Shown: in pieces, positions 1-12,929 of the stretch
Layout of the letters: the number at the start of each line of letters is the position of its first letter
Position numbering within the stretch: position 1 is the stretch's first letter
Source: Spisula solida
Taxonomy: Eukaryota; Mollusca; Bivalvia; Venerida; Mactridae
Direction: 5' to 3'
Length of the DNA stretch: 64,000 bases
NCBI GenBank assembly: GCA_947247005.1
Contig: OX365953.1
Coordinates: 25,914,784 to 25,978,783, forward strand
Notes under the pieces: generated by a model
What the model saw: only the letters and a program-made list of their open reading frames with translations
Databases searched by the model: none
What the model was told of the DNA's origin: nothing
Made by a program: the position numbers and the translations under genes

Positions 1-477
1 TCCGATATACGACAATTGTGACCGCACCACAAAATTACAATTTCAAGACATATGCCGATGAATTTCGGTGTAGATTCGGAAGCGTCGGGAGATATAGAAA
101 TTCCTACGACAATTGTGAAAGGGAGTTAAACTTTTGTAGAGAGTTATGACTGTCTCACCTATACCTTATACAGCTTAAAATACTCGCAAATCGGCTTTAC
201 CCTCTTCCTTCTAGATACTTGTTCATTACATTAACAGTGTATGAAATCACACAAGCACAAACAAGTACCAAGAAATATGATACAGTGTATTCTGTGAAGA
301 GATCCCACATAGGATGTATGTAAAAACTTACAACTATTACTGGGTGACATCTACAATACAACTGCATATAGCATTTGTACATTAAATAAGAAATCAGAAC
401 AGTGATTGGCATTATTCGTCTCTCTGAGTGGGGGCGGCGGGCAACCCAGGGGGAATTACACATTTTCGAATTTTTGA

Positions 478-530
478 TGTCTAAATCCCCACCATGGAGA
501 CAATGCTCACTGTCTAAATCCCCACCGTGG
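478..530. repeat. Two direct copies of a 20-bp word
   Basis: TGTCTAAATCCCCACCATGG at 478-497 recurs at 511-530 with one change (CCGTGG), at a 33-bp offset. It lies at and just beyond the 3' end of the candidate exon on the minus strand. This may be a short tandem duplication; no function is visible. Confidence 0.7.
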
Positions 531-827
531 GGCATATTTTTTCATCCAGGTACTTTAATAAAAACACGTATAAAAGTAGGCCTATCGATGTCGCCTTTCG
601 CGATGTCAACATTCCCGGACCAAAGTCTGTTTCACGGGACTCGGAGTCGATAAGGTTATCAAATTCGCGCCTGTCGGGAAGATTCGTCTGTCTAATTCCC
701 CCGGGGGCGGGCATAATATTGTCTGGTGCATAAGTAACTTTGTAAGATATTCGACTAACATTTTTCTCAGTGGGTCTATCAGCTACTATTTTTCTTAGAG
801 CGGTGCCGTAATTACACTCGCAGCCCC
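514..827 (-). CDS. Candidate terminal exon, unknown protein
   Basis: An open frame on the minus strand follows a plausible splice acceptor (TCTTGTCAG, AG at 829-828) and runs about 103 codons to a stop at 514. The peptide begins around a GCECNYG motif, has a mixed polar middle (PDNIMPAPGG, REFDNLIDSESRE) and a hydrophobic stretch near the end (SIGLLLYVFLLKYLDE). The local GC content is higher than the surroundings and the frame is not made of simple repeat. I do not recognise the family and no partner exon is visible in the window, so it could equally be part of a decayed mobile element or chance. Confidence 0.25.
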
Positions 828-1783
828 CTGACAAGATATATATAAGATACACTTGATAACAACATGCTAAAATTCCACGGGGGTTCGGAACCCTCCGGAT
901 CCACACATGACTTCAGTAAAAACAAACTACATGTATTTTATACACACAACTCTTCAAACACGTAATTCAAACAGAATGTACCACATGTACGTGAATATAA
1001 TTTAGTAATTATTTTTATAATAGACACCCTGTTTTACATTACACAAATTAATATTCATGAAACCCAACTAATTTTTTTATATACATGTATGATTTCAAAT
1101 GATAATAAAAGCGGTTCGAAAATGAACGAGGACTAATCCCTCCCTTGGAAGGAGTCCTCATTTCCGTTACTATTTTTAGAGCGAGAAAATCCCGTTTTAC
1201 ATAGCAACCACTTTAAAATATTTCTTAGATTTAGGATAATATTTTAGTTAAGATATTTCTAAGATGCTTCTTGAATACAACTTAAGACAAAAATAAATTT
1301 TATTCTTAGCTAAAATAATTTCTTATCAGATAAGAAAATCTTACGAAAATATCTAAGAAGCTTTGTGAATACCAGCCCTGGCCTATGAAATTAAAGGATA
1401 GTAAGCTGTGATGCTATCATGAGGAAAATTGTGTCACATAGGTAAAATTGTCGGGCCCTTTAACAAACAAACGCTTCACCTTTACTGTAACATACCAAAA
1501 CGTTACATAGATAACCTAGAGTTCAGCAAACAAAAACGTCCTCCACCTGCAGTCTGTTATTGTGTCAAGTGACGCAGGTAATACACACATGTTTCGTATT
1601 TGGTTGGTCCAGCTTTGTGGTCATATGTTTTATTCACAAGTTGATATAATTCTTAAACTTTCTTGCAATTTAAATTAATTATTATCTTGTCCTCTTCAGT
1701 ACACCTATCTTTGTTTACTGTTTCAGCTATATAAATATGTAAAATTTGAAATAAGGACATATCTAAACCGCATTTATAATTTA

Positions 1784-1824
1784 TTATTATATACATGTAT
1801 ATATATATGTGTGTGTGTGTGTGT
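1784..1824. repeat. AT/GT dinucleotide microsatellite
   Basis: TATATACATGTATATATATA followed by about eight GT repeats. Copy A2 lacks this run at the matching place (about 22,960-22,990), so it has expanded or been lost since the duplication. Confidence 0.8.
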
Positions 1825-1916
1825 TAATGTTTCATTAAAAAGATAATAAACATCGGACAGGGAAGGACGCATTCAACTGAAACAATCGATCACAGAAAAC
1901 ATAAAAACTACACTGA

Positions 1917-2912
1917 CCACAATTTCAAGACACAATGTACAACTCGCAGCCTTAATTGTGTCAGATTAACGAAACAATCAAGAGTATTGATTATTGCATA
2001 GGTTTAAAGCATTGTGTTAAAAGCAACAATAATCACCAAGAAAACACGGGCTATTGGTCTTCAATATGGGGGGAATATGCGCTAAACAAATGTTTAACTT
2101 AAGTCTTAAGTCAAAATGTTTAAGTTTTCTACTAAAAGGCTTTGTGAATACCAATCAGGATTTATAAAATATTCATCCGGTTATTTCCTGTAACAATAAA
2201 TAAGATAATTGATGCATGAGGTGTTGTCTAACAGGTCTTCTATAGAAACATCCGATTTCAACCACTTCTGAAACAGTGTAATAGCGTAAATCCAGGAGTT
2301 TGCAAAGTACGAATGCCCTACGCCGTCACATTAAATTGCACATAAATACTGCTGCATGTTACTGTTGTCTTACTCTAGTCTATCCGACTAGATACTATTT
2401 TGTCAATCGATTAATTTTATTTTATTTTCAATTCCAGCTAGATTTTATTTTGGGCTTGATTATCTTCTATGTTTGAGGTCGCAAAGGGAAATCATTTCAT
2501 GAATAAAAAGTAGACTGATGAGTTGTCTCCTTTTATTAAACATAGTGTCGGTATAGACAGACAGCTGTTGTCTGTACGAGTATCACTGTCAGGTATTACA
2601 CTGCTCTTGAAGATCACTTAAAAATCACAGAGTTCCCAAAGAATAGCGTCTTCTAAACTTATATTTAGCTGGAAGCGATTATCTAATACAAACGATAATG
2701 AAGTATCCACTTCATAATCAAGTAGTGTACGCGTTAAACAAGATCATCTATATTAGCACAGTGTTAATATGGAGAGTGTTAATTGTTGAACAGTGTTAAT
2801 TTTTGCGAGTGTTAATTGTTGAACGAAGCAGTTGTTCCTGTATTGTCATAATTATCTTCAAGTACCTCGTACATGCATAGATCGCAATTATTACAATCAT
2901 GCCAAACTAAAT
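1917..2912. other. About 1 kb present in A1 and absent from A2
   Basis: A2 passes directly from the sequence matching about 1,915 to the sequence matching about 2,913 (A2 junction near 23,065). The extra DNA includes a TTTAACTTAAGTCTTAAGTC stretch and the AAGGCTTTGTGAATACCAAT word seen in similar form at 1,360-1,376. It also has a short direct repeat GAGTGTTAATTGTTGAAC near 2,775 and 2,808. No coding sequence is visible. It could be an insertion in A1 or a deletion from A2; I did not find a convincing target-site duplication. Confidence 0.65.
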
Positions 2913-5039
2913 ATATGTACATACATGGTTTGTAGGGAATTCAGTAACTGAATATCAGTAATTTTGAACGACAAATTACCACTTTTTGCAGCAGTTATAT
3001 TATAAAGAATTTAAATGCTGACGTAATCTCAAGACTTCTGTCATTGCATTGATAAAACAATACCTTAGTAACTCGACCAGCCTAAATTTTAAGGCATGTC
3101 ATAAATGCTTTAACTGATTTCTGAAGAAAGAAGTTGTTTAATATACATATTAATCCCTTAAATGATGTTGGTTTTCGTGATGTATGAAAACAAGCTATTT
3201 TTATGTGCCACTTGTTCTAGATGAACAATTGTCAAACAAGATATTATAAAAAAATCATAACCGAAATTTCAGATTCATTTAAATACCAATCAAAATATTT
3301 TCCGACCAACCGTGATGTTACCTGAACCAAACAATGTTTTATTTGGCCTTATTCTAATATGATCTGATTCCCAGGTAGAAGCAGTTGTTCTGTATTGTGT
3401 TATAATTATCTTTATTTGCTGCACTAGTACCTCTCACAGTGAACTATCAAAATAATAAAGACAGACTATAATCTTTTTTTATTTAATATAAACAAACAAG
3501 CAACGCATTCATGCCCTAGTGGTTTGTTTTTGGCATAATTTATTTTCGGTTAAGTCCGAGCTAAGATGCTTGATTTTCTATTTTTGTACAATTCAAATCG
3601 AAATACTATTATTCAGGAATGATCAGAATTAGCCGACGTTATTACACATGCAAGTCATGCATTTTGAATTTAATTGCAAATTATTTGGTTGAGAACAAAC
3701 CCTTGAAATAAACAAAACAGACAATGCAGTCAACTACTTTGTTATTGACATATAGAACTTACAATCTTCCTTAAGGCATAACAAAAAACGTCCGAATGAG
3801 GATAACAGACATGCTTGTACCTAATCACAAATAGCCTTAGACACTGTACTGGATGCATTTACCACTAGCAATAACATTGAATTTCATAAAGTGACCAATC
3901 CTGTCAAAGAACCTTTATCATAATGTAATCGATGTGAAATATGTAACACTTGCACGATTAGCTAGCCTAGCTAATTCAACTACTGTAAGATGTAATCTTA
4001 GTCAAATTATGCCGTGTTCTGTACACCCGAAACAACTTTTGATGAAACATGCGTTGTATGTATATGTATATATGACAGAGTACAAAAAATTAAAAGAACT
4101 CAAAAAGTAATTAAAGACAGGAACAATGAAGAGGGAAAGATAAGGTATTGCAAGTATGTCAAAGAATGATAACCACATTTAAACAAAACAAGATGCAACA
4201 GTACTAAAGTTTGACAAACATACTAAGAAATACATTTTACGAGTATGTGCGTTACACCTGTGTCACTTAATATAAGAACAAACTACGGATCGGGGTTGTT
4301 TTGTTTATCAAACTCAACGGCATATATTTAACATTTTGTATTCTTAGCAACTTTGTGAAGCATGCATATATCTTACTAAAGTTTGCTATAATATTCGTGA
4401 GTATTGTTATATAAAAGAAAAAGTAAAATGTTTGTTTATCATAGTGCCACACCTATTGAATAGGTCGCCCACCAAATTGTCTTAAGATTTGTCTATTCTG
4501 AACATCTCCTAATTAGTATACGTCAAGGCAGATAAGCACTTTGGTAACTATGATTAAACTAGAAGACTACTCACCAATCGACCAAGACTGGGTCTTAGCG
4601 CTAACCATGGTAATCATAGTTGAACTAGAGGAAGCCAAAACTACAGTGGTTAAATAATGGTCGGACTAACGCTAGGTCGATTTTTTTTTGTTTAGTCTGC
4701 GCCATCTTGAAACTATTAAAACGCCAGTGTGGGTTTCGGCGACTGGAGCAGCCAGACATGCGCCAAAATTCGAAACAGGCAATGCTATAACACAGCCAAT
4801 ACCAGAAGCAATCCCATCTGGGGAGTGCTCCCTCAACCCAAAGGCGGGTACCTTGACCGCTCGCCGCACACATACACGATATTCATACAACCATGTTTGG
4901 TTTCGATACAGTTTTTTAATCAACAGTTTTTTATAAATAATAATTATATTATCTGTAGAACTACGTGTTAATTTTATTTGAAACTGAAATGCTTAGTCCA
5001 TGATGTGCTTTATTTTACACGCCGATATACATCTATAAG

Positions 5040-5304
5040 TTATAGTTAGAACATATTAAGTAAATTTTAATGATTAAAAAGGGCGGAGCGAGCGAAGCGA
5101 AGCGAGGCCTTTTTAGTCATTAAAATTTACTTGATATGTTCTAACAGACTTAGAATATAACATTCTGCATTCTGATTGGCCGATAGAAATTAGCGCCAAC
5201 GCAAGACGTCAAGTCTGTTAAAAGAAAATTTTAATGATTAAATTTTCATTTAACCGCGAAAATGCGGCGTTTTCATTGGCTCATAATGTAGGTTATATTC
5301 TAAG
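5040..5304. mobile_element. 265-bp non-autonomous insertion, empty site in A2
   Basis: A2 reads ATCTATAAGTATTGTTTAAC without interruption at 25,222-25,241. A1 has the same flanks split by 265 bp, with TAAG repeated on both sides (5,036-5,039 and 5,301-5,304), as expected for a 4-bp target duplication. Inside is a long hairpin (GTTAGAACATATTAAGTAAA against its complement ending GTTCTAAC near 5,145). Then CTTAGAATATAAC near 5,148 is inverted at the right end (GGTTATATTCTAAG). No coding capacity. The unit looks like a MITE, possibly two nested ones. Confidence 0.75.
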
Positions 5305-5823
5305 TATTGTTTAACACATGACATTCACATGATTTAGTACGTGCAAAAATAACTTTGCTTACGTTACTTTGCTAGAATTCGAATTATGTCATGGTACAAA
5401 AATGTATTTGTAATTAATTGGTTATAAATGCATTAACATAACTTCTTTGAGATTTGCTACTAGTACAGTCATACATTTTGTACTTGTATTCTAGTACGTT
5501 TGTGTTGCATATGATGGTACGAAATAATTCCTCTGTTTTTTAAACAGGTTCGAATGCATGTAAAATGTCAAGTACGTTTGTCTTAATTACAGCTGTCGGT
5601 AAGCCGCCTAGTTCTATTAGAAGTTATCTTGGTTTATAATGTAAGTTTGCATATTTTGTAAGTCATAACAGCAGAAATGATGATAAATATGCTAATGGTT
5701 CATTGACTTGGAAGCAAATGCGTGAAAGATGATGCGTTCAATTACTGTTTATAATCTTATGATTTAGAAACTGTGTATGTTGTGTAGTGGTTGCCGAATA
5801 TAGTTTAAAATATAATATTAAGT

Positions 5824-6245
5824 CAGACAGGGAAGGCAGTACTCAACTTAACCCACAGATATCATTAAAAAAACAAGAGGCACAATGCCCAACTGAACCA
5901 ACCGAGCACAAACAACATAAAACACATACAAGGCACAATGCCCAACTAAACAAGTAATGATCCGCCTAAGTCCAAGCTTGCGAAAGGTAGCAGCAATACC
6001 AAAGCTGAATACCCTAGCTGAATGATCAAGTTTCCACAGTAAAACGACTACATTGCCTAATTTTAGCTGATATCCGTAAAACAAGAAGTGCCCAACACAC
6101 TACCGAACAAGAAATTGATCCGCCCTAGTCCTAGTTGTTAAAAAACTAAATAGTTTCAGCAAACATATTGCGGAATGCCCACGTTAAATGACCTAGTTAC
6201 AACAGTTAAACTGCTGAATACCCCTGTTTAAAATTTGTATTGCCT
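5824..6245. repeat. Dispersed GACAGGGAAGGCA family, long copy in A1
   Basis: Begins GTCAGACAGGGAAGGCAGTA and continues with alternating GCACAATGCCCAACT and CGAGCACAAACAACAT words. The matching copy in A2 is at about 25,751-26,165. Other members lie near 1,855, 21,425-21,640, 22,997-23,060 and 37,335-37,475, and in reverse orientation at 30,095-30,470, where the insertion is clean. Open frames across it are not conserved. I cannot assign it to a named SINE or MITE family. Confidence 0.7.
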
Positions 6246-7432
6246 TTGGGACTACAACTTTTGCAACAAATTTAGTTCGAGACATCCGCCCTGTTGAGGT
6301 ACTGAACTCAAAATGGCCATCAAAATATTGATGGGAATTGGTTTAAAAATATTGTATATATGTTGTTAACCTGATTTCAGTACATTTAATCGCTAACATC
6401 GTTATTGCGAGATAAAAATATTGTATAGTAAAAGATGTCATGGTTTCGCTTTAATAACTCAATAGATTTATTTAGCACAATTTGATGGTTATTTAGAAAG
6501 AAAAATACGTCTGGCAGATAATAGAACACATGAGGGCGTTTCCATTACAAAACAGACAACTGCGTAAAACATTTTCATTTAAAGGATGCAGAGTTCTTTA
6601 AAACAACATGGATTTAGAACCGAAAATAGAATTCGCTTCTATTACAAAACAGATAATTGCGTAAAACGTCTTCATTGAGGGTGCCGACTTCTTGGAACAA
6701 TGTTGACCATGAAATAGTGTCTGAAATAGTTTAACAAATTGGCGTCTGGTATTGTTATCGGATGCCTTCTTGGTACCAATTCTAAAATCTCGTTAATGCA
6801 AAATGGCTTCGTGTTTTGCAATGGTAATGATGAAACTTCATTCAGCTATTGCGACTGCGTAACAAATGATAGATATATCGTTTGAGGTTTATCTTTAATT
6901 GTAAACTAGAATTATTTCACATATTGTACAACTACCTGGTATAATAACACTTACAGCAGATGTTAGATGCAGAACTGCATTTGTTTTATAGTTCATCCTA
7001 TGTTATCCTATATCTTTATTGGTGTAAAAAGGTTATACACTGAATTATATGGAAGGACATATTGGTTTTCGTCCGTTAAGCACCTGACATGCTTCAAAAG
7101 TTGTAATAACAGGCAATAACTTATTCTTCCGTCTGTCTATCAAGACATTGCCTACAAAAGTTTTAATCATTGTCAAAAATGATTATGAACTTCAGTCTAA
7201 GTCTGGATGTCCACAGTATGTCCTGCTTCGATAAATGTACAATTAAGGTAATGTATGAATTATTTTATTTCTGTGATTTGCCTTCTATTTCACCCCGACC
7301 TAGCCCAATGTATTTGACGATGAAAATATCTAAAAACGTATACCGTTGAAAAAGCCGTATTAAGTCAAACTTTAAATTCCTACAATTACACTGACACGAA
7401 GATAATAGACATTGTATTTACGTTGTCTACTG

Positions 7433-7776
7433 TTAAAGGAACATGCCCATGAACTGAAGTGCCTCGATCAGCAATCAAATTTGTATCATTTTAATACCTA
7501 AGTCAAATAATGAAAACCCTGTAAAAAGTTACGAGATATCCCGCTAGTTTTTTTTTAAAAAATATTTCAATAATAACTAAATATCGTTGTCGTCAATAAA
7601 AGGCTGACATCCTTTTATTCAAATCGATATACAAAATATCGAACCGCGCGTAATAGAGTAAATTTTTAAGTCAAATTCTTCTTTGTTCTTTCGGTAATAG
7701 TTGGTTTTACAAGTGATAAACGCAATTTTGTTGTATGCAAACCAATACACTCCAGCTTCTGGGCATGCCCCTTTAA
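7433..7776. mobile_element. MITE with TTAA ends, shared by A1 and A2
   Basis: The ends are imperfect inverted repeats of about 30 bp: GTTAAAGGAACATGCCCATG at the left, and on the opposite strand GTTAAAGGGGCATGCCCAGA at the right. TTAA lies at both edges (7,433-7,436 and 7,773-7,776), which fits a piggyBac-type target duplication. The interior (about 340 bp) is non-coding. The same element is at 27,381-27,722 in A2, so insertion preceded the segmental duplication. Confidence 0.65.
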
Positions 7777-9219
7777 CGAGATTTAGATAATGAGTTAAAC
7801 GTCTAGATGTTTTCTTACACTTACAGTAATTTATTTTCTTGTTTTAAACGGATATATCTTGGACGCTTTTGTATTCTGTAATTTGCAAACTATTCTGTAA
7901 TTTGCAAACTTGATGGTGCTGGTAGGAGAGTATCATCTGCAGTAGAAAGTGCAGATCAAACTATGCAGATGGGTATTCAAGCATTATGTACCTTGGATTA
8001 GATCTACTAGTTGCATGTACTCTCAAAAATAGGAAAAAAGGTTCATTGGATTGGCGGTTTTAGATGAATTCCTGCAATCTAATTTTAGACAGTGAATCGT
8101 TTAAGGTGTCCGTGACGCCACAATAACTGTTTTAATGACAGCGGACTAAACAGCAATAAGATGTTATTAGAGTTTTTACTTTCTCTCAAATTATACCAAC
8201 TTCAACGAAATTAAAAACGTTTTCAGGTGGGAATGCCTTCGTACGCTACGAATTTTACCTCTTTTTTGTAATTTGTTGTTTTTGTTAAAGCAAAATAGCT
8301 TAAATTAATGACATATTAATTTAAAGTATACCCATAATTGCATTGCAATTCAATATACGAAACAAAATATATAATTCTTGTTATTCTTGAATTAATCTCT
8401 ATATCGATGCATTTTGTGCTAACATCGAATACTTATAGCTTCGTGAAGTTCTTGATTAGTTCAGAGCATTCATGCATGTAGTATAATACGTAATACTTTG
8501 ATGCTTGCCAACGATGACTACAATAAACAAATGTTTCCAGGCAAATTGAAAATACTAAAGAGTACGTTTTGTTTTTATCGTTCTAAATGTACATAAACCG
8601 TAAGATCTGTCCGCAGGTAACATACAACGCGCATTAATACATTCCGATATTCAGAAACGATTCAATGATATAAATTATTATAGTTCTATTATAAGCACAG
8701 TTTGGCATCATATGCCATTTCGTGGTTATGTACTTTCATCAAAAGTTTGATACGTAAGACAAATTATGTAATTTGGCATGATATGTCTTTTCATCCGAAA
8801 TTTATATTTCTTATCAATAGAAATATTTAGATGTTTGAGTCTAAATGCTTCCAGATTCATAGCGATAGAACTTAATTATTACTATTCTTTTATACTTTCC
8901 AAAAATGAATACAGTAGACAAATGTTCCCGGGCAAATTGAAACATACAGGTGTTGATCATTCTAAATGCAAACAAGCCGTGGGATTTATTCTCAGGTAAC
9001 ACTCAATGTGCATTGAAACACCTATCGATATTCACAAACTGTCTATGATATCAATTAGTAATTTTATAGTTCTATTATAGGAACAGTTTGGCATGATATG
9101 CCTTTTCATGGTTATTTTCTTTCATAAAAAAAATGATATGTGAGACAAATTATGTAATTTGGCATGATAGGTGTTTTCCTCCTGGATCTATATTTTTATC
9201 AAAAGAAAAATTTATATAT

Positions 9220-9553
9220 TTAGTGTTTTTTTTGTAAAATATATGGAGATATTAGGCCTCTTTCCCCTCTCCGCAGAGTATATATTTTCCCCCAAATATT
9301 TCTAAATTTTCCTTTGGAGTCTTGCTTATATTTTTCACATAAATAAAGTAAAATGAGTTGATAAATAAATGCAGAATGGATTGAAATATATGTTTTGACC
9401 TCCCAAGCTTAAAATACAACCAATAAACAATCATACATGACATTTAAGGAGAATTTAACAATAAGTGAAAATTCCCCTTTCAGCTTTTTCGCGCGATAAT
9501 TTCCCCCTCCTATGGGCCTGGTCCCCTTTCCCCAAAATCAAAAGAAACACTAA
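9220..9553. mobile_element. 334-bp MITE in B1, also in B2, absent from B3
   Basis: The ends are TTAGTGTTTTTTTT and AAAAGAAACACTAA, inverted copies of each other. The interior has blocks of CCCCTTTCCCC and TTTCCCCC words and no coding sequence. B3 has neither end nor interior: near 29,130 it passes from CAAAAGAAAAA straight to TCTTCATTGGATAGTTATC. Confidence 0.7.
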
Positions 9554-12271
9554 TACTTAAGACAAATTATAAATTAATACTTCATTAAATAGAACATAGT
9601 TATCAGATCGTTTAAAGAGATGATAAACACAAAACATAAGATTTGATCAATAGTGGGTGGTTATAGTCTGAACGTTTTTAGAAATCGTGTTTAAAAATCG
9701 CATGATACCTACATCGTACTGTCTGCAAAGTCAAGGACCACGAGAATGTTTTGCATTTCCGAATTGTTCACATAAACAAAGCTGTTGAATGAATCATAGA
9801 ATTAAATGTTTCTAGATCTATCTCGGATAGACCGATTTATTTCTTAAAATAACACCATTAACGACATTCTTGTATTGTTACTCATCTATGTGGATTACTG
9901 CATTGATTAACTCTGTTATATAATTTAACAGTATTGGAGGGAATACATACACGCATGAAGTACTTAGTCATAATATAAATGTATTTGGAACGTCTAGGAA
10001 TGACTTGTCAATATGCGATATTGCCGGGTGGTGTGGTGAAACATATTATATTTATTGTATGTGGCAATATTGTATTCATTTGTTGTCATGTATGATGCCA
10101 CTTATTTTTATGAAAATCTCGGAACGGAAAGCACGCGCTAACAACAGTTTTGTGTTAATGCTATTATTTTACAAACTGTTTAATGTACCATTGATACAGC
10201 TGCAGAAATAAATGTGCTTCTATGTATAGTAACACAACCAACTGCGCAGTAGGTACGTTGTTATATCAACCAAACATCTTTGCAAAAAACAGTTAAATGA
10301 GCATTGATTGTTTGTGTCATTTATAAAAGCACACACTATCGCCACCACTTGCCGTGTCCTTGGTGTACATTCCAGAATAAAAACAGACATTCCGCAGAAT
10401 ATTCATGCAAATACAACCTCTCTATAACAATAATAGATGTTTAATTTGTTGAAATCCAAAGAGTGCGTGGATTGTGTACTTAAATAATTTCTGAAGAAAA
10501 CTGACATCTCATTTACTCCATACAACAAGTGGCATAACGTATATTTCGGACGAATTTCCCATCTCCTTTGTATCAGAAATGTAACATAACTGTTGGCAAG
10601 AACATTTTTGTACGTCTGCAATATTACGCCACCGAGGAGTATTTATTTTATATTTCATTGGTTAATTCGTTCAAGCTTATTTCGAACAATGATCATACAT
10701 ATTTTGTGAGAATGAATGTTATGATAGGGAGTGTGTATTGTGCTACTGCGCCAAAACCACTGCGTGGTGTTTTGGTTCGTTCTGCCGTCGTGGTGCGGAT
10801 GTCAAACTTATGTAACTTGTTCTGTCGTTGTGACCAGATTGGCGGTGTGGTACTGAGCTATTGCAGGTTGACGTTCCGTCGGTTTGTCGATGGCAGAATG
10901 AAGCAGAAAGCAGTCACCGTATTAATTTTGATACTGTACATATCTATTATATGTAATACACGCCCTTGTGCGTAACAAATTTAGTGACTTAAATTGAAAT
11001 TTATTCCTTCTTCATTTCAATGAACATGAAATATTAAGACGCTGAACATTTTCCATTGCATTTGGTGTAGTAATGAGTGGTCATATTTCTTTGCTGAAAT
11101 AAATCCGTTTCATCCATTGAATGTTCATTTTTGAGGGTTAACTAGCCTAAACTATTGAACGACATAGCAAACATCGAGGTTGTGCATAAATCGCAGCGTA
11201 TAAACTAAATCACTGTATGCCTTATTGGGATACTATACAATTCAAATTGTATGCCTTATTGCGATGACCGGAAGTTGACTCGTATATACACTCTGTAAAT
11301 TCCAGGAGTGTGCGAGTATCATAAATACTTGGTACATATATGTTCAAACATTATTATTTCTAGTTGTACGCACGTACTAGTAATTGCAATTTAAACAATA
11401 CAATAAAACACATGTTAAATGACATTATGGAATCCAAATACGATCGTCAAACTTATGACGCGAAATTTACTTCTAAAGACATTAAAATAATTCTTTGTGT
11501 TTGAAACTACGCTTCAATTAGACAAACTCATTCAGAAACTGAGTAATCAATTTGTCATGTTTCTGAATCTTCTAGAGTGTTTCATAAAAGTATTAAAAAT
11601 ACATAAAGATAACTACTATACATTAATATAGGTTTTATGTTAAAATTCCTCCCAATCCACCCACTATATTGATGCTGTTTACTTCAAAAAGGAATGTTCA
11701 GTATGGGTATAGCTCTGATGGTAAACAACATGTTTGTTACTGTTGTACAGACACAAAGACACTATTAGGTCGACCAAATGGTCTAAATGCTCGGGAAAAT
11801 CCTACTTTATATCTGGCTTCTCGTGCATAAAACTTTGGTAAACAATATTTGGTGATCTTTATAAGGACCTGGTTTGATTGTAGAAAATTATCTTCCATCG
11901 TTTATAATATAAACCAAGAAACAATAGAGCATTTTTGTAGAGCAGTACTAAAGTCTAGTGTCAGTCTTTCTTTAGGGTAAGTGATTGAACGTGTGTTGGA
12001 ACGTACCTGAGAACAGCACTTGCCTTTGCCATCGAGGTTACCATCCACATTTATCTATTATATTATAGTGCTAGTCGTGATGAGGTCGTGTTTTTCAAAT
12101 CACGGTGTCTCCTAGTTAATTATACGCGCCAACAAATGATAATCAACGTCTCTCGATATTCCGGTAAACGCAGAATGGAGTGCGCTCAAAAGATAACACT
12201 AAATTGCACTTCACGCCTCATTTGCAGCCAATTTTAGCTTTAGATAATCCAAAAGTATTTCTATTGTTATT

Positions 12272-12435
12272 AGTCCCCTACCGGTTTTTGACCGGAGGGG
12301 ACTATAGGTTTCCCTCCGTCCGTCAGTCAGTCAGTCAGTCCGTCCGTCGGTCAAAATTCAGGATCCTGACATAACTCAAACAGTTTTGCTATGGCAACAG
12401 AAACATTGAAAATGGCTTAAAACCGGTAGGGGACT
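12272..12435. mobile_element. 164-bp MITE with 17-bp perfect inverted ends
   Basis: The left end AGTCCCCTACCGGTTTT is exactly inverted at the right end (AAAACCGGTAGGGGACT). The interior contains a GTCCGTCAGTCAGTCAGTCC tract. B2 (about 17,290) and B3 (about 32,755) lack it, so it entered B1 alone. About 30 bp to its right are also missing from the other copies, so the true right boundary may be further out. The TAGTCCCCTACCGG word is common in mollusc repeats as I remember them. Confidence 0.75.
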
Positions 12436-12929
12436 TCTGTATTGCTTACAATTCTTAATGACTTGTTTATACAAGTTTTGTCTCGAGCGATAATTGACAC
12501 ATGTAAGGGTTATCAACTTATAAAACTGCTCGGCAGACAAACCTATAAGGTTCGTATATTTCTTGGTGCAGATTTAGTGCATCATTAACACCACGTGTTG
12601 GGCGAAATATTAGCAAATGTCTCCATCATGTTGCCAACTACAGTTGATGTGTAATATGTAATACATGTCTGCAACAACTAGATGAAGGATTAAAGTCCAT
12701 TGCGTCACTATATGTTTTATCAACTTGTTTGGGCGTACGCAAGGAGCATACCTTTTACTAGGAATGTATGTTGTTTCTGGTGCTGGTCTTTCTGCTAATA
12801 TAGTAATATAGTTTCTCTTATTGCTGCTACTGCTGTTATTGTTGCTTCTGTTGTTGATTTCCTTATGCTGATGTTGTAACATTTATTGCTGCTTTAAGTG
12901 TTGTTGTTATTAATGATAGTTGCCGCTAT

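Larger units (their letters stand above)
1..1376. other. Low-copy flank upstream of the tandem duplication
   Basis: No complete gene is visible. The words ACGACAATTGTGA occur twice near the left edge (about 9-21 and 107-119). A G-rich run at about 429-453 could form a quadruplex. A short interrupted hairpin (GAGGACT...AGTCCTC) lies at about 1,129-1,159. The last 200 bases repeat AAGATATTT/AAGAAGCTTTGTGAATACC-like words, a style common at the ends of mollusc interspersed repeats. A weak exon candidate is listed separately. Confidence 0.5.
1377..9112. repeat. Block A1
   Basis: First half of unit 1, paralogous to A2 at 22,587-29,038. The open frames in it are short and differ or break in the other copy, so I call no gene. 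It contains an (AT)n(GT)n run, a 1-kb stretch absent from A2, one small element absent from A2, a MITE shared with A2, and a member of the GACAGGGAAGGCA dispersed family. The stretch 4,640-4,900 includes GCGCCATCTTG, a YY1-like site that is conserved in A2. Confidence 0.85.

Noticed and set aside
5848..6084. 78-codon minus frame conserved in A1 and A2
   Set aside because: It lies in the dispersed GACAGGGAAGGCA repeat; the conservation reflects the recent duplication and other family members break the frame.
10568..10975. 135-codon frame in block B1
   Set aside because: The frame is broken in the sister copies B2 and B3 despite high DNA similarity, so it is not under protein-level constraint.
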